The notes below the pieces were generated by a model. It saw only the letters and a list, made by a program, of their open reading frames with translations, searched no databases and was not told the DNA's origin. This document shows, in pieces, positions 61,893-64,000 of a stretch of DNA of 64,000 bases. The stretch comes from Spirogloea muscicola (lineage: Eukaryota; Streptophyta; Zygnematophyceae; Spirogloeales; Spirogloeaceae). Every line of letters starts with the position of its first letter. Position 1 is the stretch's first letter. A program made the translations under genes and the position numbers. The DNA is taken from contig WELB01000005.1 of assembly GCA_009602725.1 (NCBI GenBank), forward strand, positions 356,683 to 420,682, given 5' to 3'.

Positions 61893-64000
61893 CTAGTCAC
61901 TGCTCCCATCGCCGCGCAGCGCTCCGTCAGAGCTGCCCTCGTCCTCCTCGGCAGCGGCAGCAGCAGCAGCAGCTGCAGCAGCCTCTTCCTCCTCGTCCTC
62001 ATAAATCTCCTCCACAATTTCGTCGCCCTCTTCGTCGCCCCACCGCTCCCTCCCTCCGCCCCCAACCTCCACCTCCTCCTCTCCCTCGTCATCCTCGTCA
62101 TCGTCGTCATCCTCCTCCCCCTGGTCGTCCTCCTCCTCCTTATCACCCAATCTTGTTGGGCCCTCTCCATCCGCTCCTTCACTGTCGCTGTCCTCGTCGT
62201 GTCCAGTACCGCCAACGTCATCAGAGCCCATCTCCAGCTGCCTGGCTGTGGTTGTCGGAGGTGCATTCGCTTCTACCCGCCGCAGTTGCTCATTGAGCAC
62301 TTGTATATCTGCGCGAGCCACCAAGCTCAACATCTCCAACGCACGTGCCCGGCGCCAAAGTACGAATATCCACTCAATGTACAGAATGTATGTCTTGCAT
62401 ATGACTTGTCTGATCGTTTGGACGAGCAGTTTCCAAGACTGGTCTTTAGAACATGTACAGACAACGTCGAAGGATAAGGGGTCTAGCCCTCATGAGTGGC
62501 TTAGAGTTGAGGAGGCGCTACCTGCTACGCGGTCTTGGTTGACAGGCGTATGACCGGCATTTGAAGAAGCAGCTCGCGCCGACGCCTTGACATTCAGCCG
62601 CAGCCGCTCCTGCACATGGGCAGCACTGGCCTGTATTGACCCAGCGCAGCCAGGACACACCAAGGTTGAGTGTTGGTCTTAGTTGGGTGCTCGAAGCATG
62701 CATGCGCAGGATGAGAGAAGGCGGCAGTAAGGGTAACACCCCTTGTTGCCGTGCTGTGCTACAATATAGGACAAGGTGTACGAATTTCGTCGGTAACGTC
62801 TGAGTGGGGCTTCAGAGCTGGAACAAAAGAGTTTGCCCATCTGCAAGAGCAGTGCAGTGGGAGTGCTACCTCTCGACGAAACCGCTCTGACTGAGCAGCC
62901 TGCGCCTCCCGTAGTTTCTCCAGCTCCTCGGCGGCACGCTGCGCCCTCTCCTTGGCCTCCGCCTGCGGCAATGCGCTGCTCGGGCTTAGAACAGCATGTA
63001 CAACAGTATTCAGCAGCCAGTTGCCACATCGCAATCGCAGTTTTCAACAGTTTGCCAAGATCCAGCTTGGAGGTTCGAGGCCGAGCGGGGGCGTGGATCA
63101 CGACGCTCACCTCCTTGCGCTGTCGCTCAGCCTTGGCGTGCTCCTCGCGCTGCTGTCGCTCCGTCACTTCCCGCGCCTCCCGGTCCCTTGCCTCGATCTG
63201 CAGGGGCCGGCCGGCCGCGCCGCCTCAGAGCCGCCACGTTTCTCACCTCGTCTCACCTTTGAGCTTCTGATGGGGGTTGTGATTGCGAGGCCAACGATGC
63301 TGAGCCTTGAGGGAGACTCCTGTGACCACTTACCTGAACCCTGACACCTTGACCTTCCACTGACACCCTTTCCCATGGGTTGTGTCCTAACCTGTACACT
63401 CGACCCAGAAGCTCGTAACTCAGATCAAGCTGGCACTGGCTGTGCCGAAGCAAGTGTGCTGGACGGGCCGTACCTGGCCGCGTACGGCAGCCAGCTTGGC
63501 GCGCTCCACCTCCAGGAGGAAGCTGGCGACCTGCACGCCCTCCTCGGCCCGCATCTGCCCCTGCGCCGGCCGCAGCAGCGTTAAGTCGGCGAGCATTAAG
63601 GGGATTTAAGAAGTTTCAAACTCAAGGTTTGACACTTCTACCAACTATCTTGTACTCAACACTGCGACCAGCGCTCAAAGAGTTGCGAGGACACAGCAAG
63701 TATCTCGAGCATCCCGGAGCTCACCAAGCGACTGGTACAGCTGGGCACCCACCGCCAGCTGGGCGCCCAGCTGTGCACCCAAGCGGCCATGGCGGACTGT
63801 AGCAGCGACGGCGGCGAGCCTTGTGTACCTGCTGCCTGCTACGGGTTTGGGTTTATGGATTTAGAGATTTGGATAGGGGTTAGGGTTCAACACCTGGGCG
63901 CGGCGGCGGAGGACGGAGTTGAAGGCGTCCACGGCGGCGCGTGCGCGGGCCTCGGCGGCGCCCACGCGCTCGGCGACGGCGGCGGCGGCGCCGAGGAGCC
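61893..64000 (-). CDS. Coiled-coil protein with highly acidic C-terminus, 5' partial
   Basis: Not a family I can name. The gene enters from the right edge on the minus strand. Exons read GAAAAVAERVGAAEARARAA then VDAFNSVLRRRAQ (about 64000-63895), GAQLGAQLAVGAQLYQSL (about 63775-63725), AQGQMRAEEGVQVASFLLEV then ERAKLAAVRGQ (about 63565-63475), EAREVTERQQREEHAKAERQ (about 63185-63115), AEAKERAQRAAEELEKLREA (about 62965-62900), QERLRLNVKASARAASS (about 62615-62560) and a last exon from about 62339. Most are Ala/Glu/Arg-rich heptad-like sequence, hence a long coiled coil. The last exon ends in a tract of Asp/Glu with Gly and an 11-residue poly-Ala, stopping at 61893. Donors GTACGG, GTGAGC and GTAGCA follow the exons. 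A structural or motor-associated role is possible, but nothing specific can be read. Confidence 0.65.
63838..63890 (+). repeat. Degenerate telomere-like tract in an intron
   Basis: GGGTTTGGGTTTATGGATTT and GGGGTTAGGGTTC resemble loose TTTAGGG units. They lie within an intron of the minus-strand coiled-coil gene. Confidence 0.5.

Overview
The window is nuclear DNA from a eukaryote with many short GT-AG introns. It most likely comes from a chlorophyte green alga, perhaps a trebouxiophyte. The reasons are the plant-type protein families (a CAND1 with plant-like sequence, a MATE carrier of the plant DTX42-45 type, a CTR9/VIP6-type TPR protein, an organellar isoleucyl-tRNA synthetase), degenerate TTTAGGG-like tracts in introns, and a genome of mixed GC content with very GC-rich first exons. 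The species cannot be named from the sequence. Exons are mostly 60-300 bases, so genes had to be pieced together from conserved protein blocks and splice signals.

Layout. 1-5444 (+): 3' part of a bacterial-type (organellar) isoleucyl-tRNA synthetase. 5931-10810 (+): CTR9 subunit of the Paf1 transcription-elongation complex, cut off at a single N. 11295-12925 (+): ALKBH1-type Fe(II)/2-oxoglutarate dioxygenase, lacking its 5' end. 13000-15900: no recognised gene, with a 922-base N gap. 15941-16575 (+): small two-exon gene for a secreted or anchored His/Asp/Gly-rich protein with a Pro-Ala repeat. 17560-19135: retroelement remnants. 20057-23706 (+): ER J-domain protein with thioredoxin-like domains. 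24590-26630: retroelement remnants. About 27191-32345 (+): MATE transporter with a duplicated pair of exons. 33381-38803 (-): Golgi-type membrane glycosyltransferase, probably GT37-like, with a very long acidic stalk. 39330-43420: retroelement remnants. 44229-46241 (-): coiled-coil protein with a Csm1/Pcs1 (monopolin)-like C-terminal domain. 46640-51445: retroelement remnants. 51989-61157 (+): complete CAND1. 61893-64000 (-): coiled-coil protein with an acidic tail, continuing beyond the window.

The host genes are unrelated housekeeping genes (translation, transcription elongation, demethylation, ER folding, export, glycosylation, chromosome segregation, ubiquitin-ligase cycling) and do not form a pathway. 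The repeats are mostly 5'-truncated copies of non-LTR retrotransposon-like elements. About twenty of them end at the same C-terminus (LLTRGY-type, then stop) and are followed by a 3' region with one or two small hairpins. The hairpin module also occurs alone, and copies often lie head-to-head as inverted repeats.

The two most interesting observations are the tandem, phase-matched exon pair in the MATE gene, where inclusion of both would break the frame, and the recurrent two-hairpin 3' module of the retroelements.
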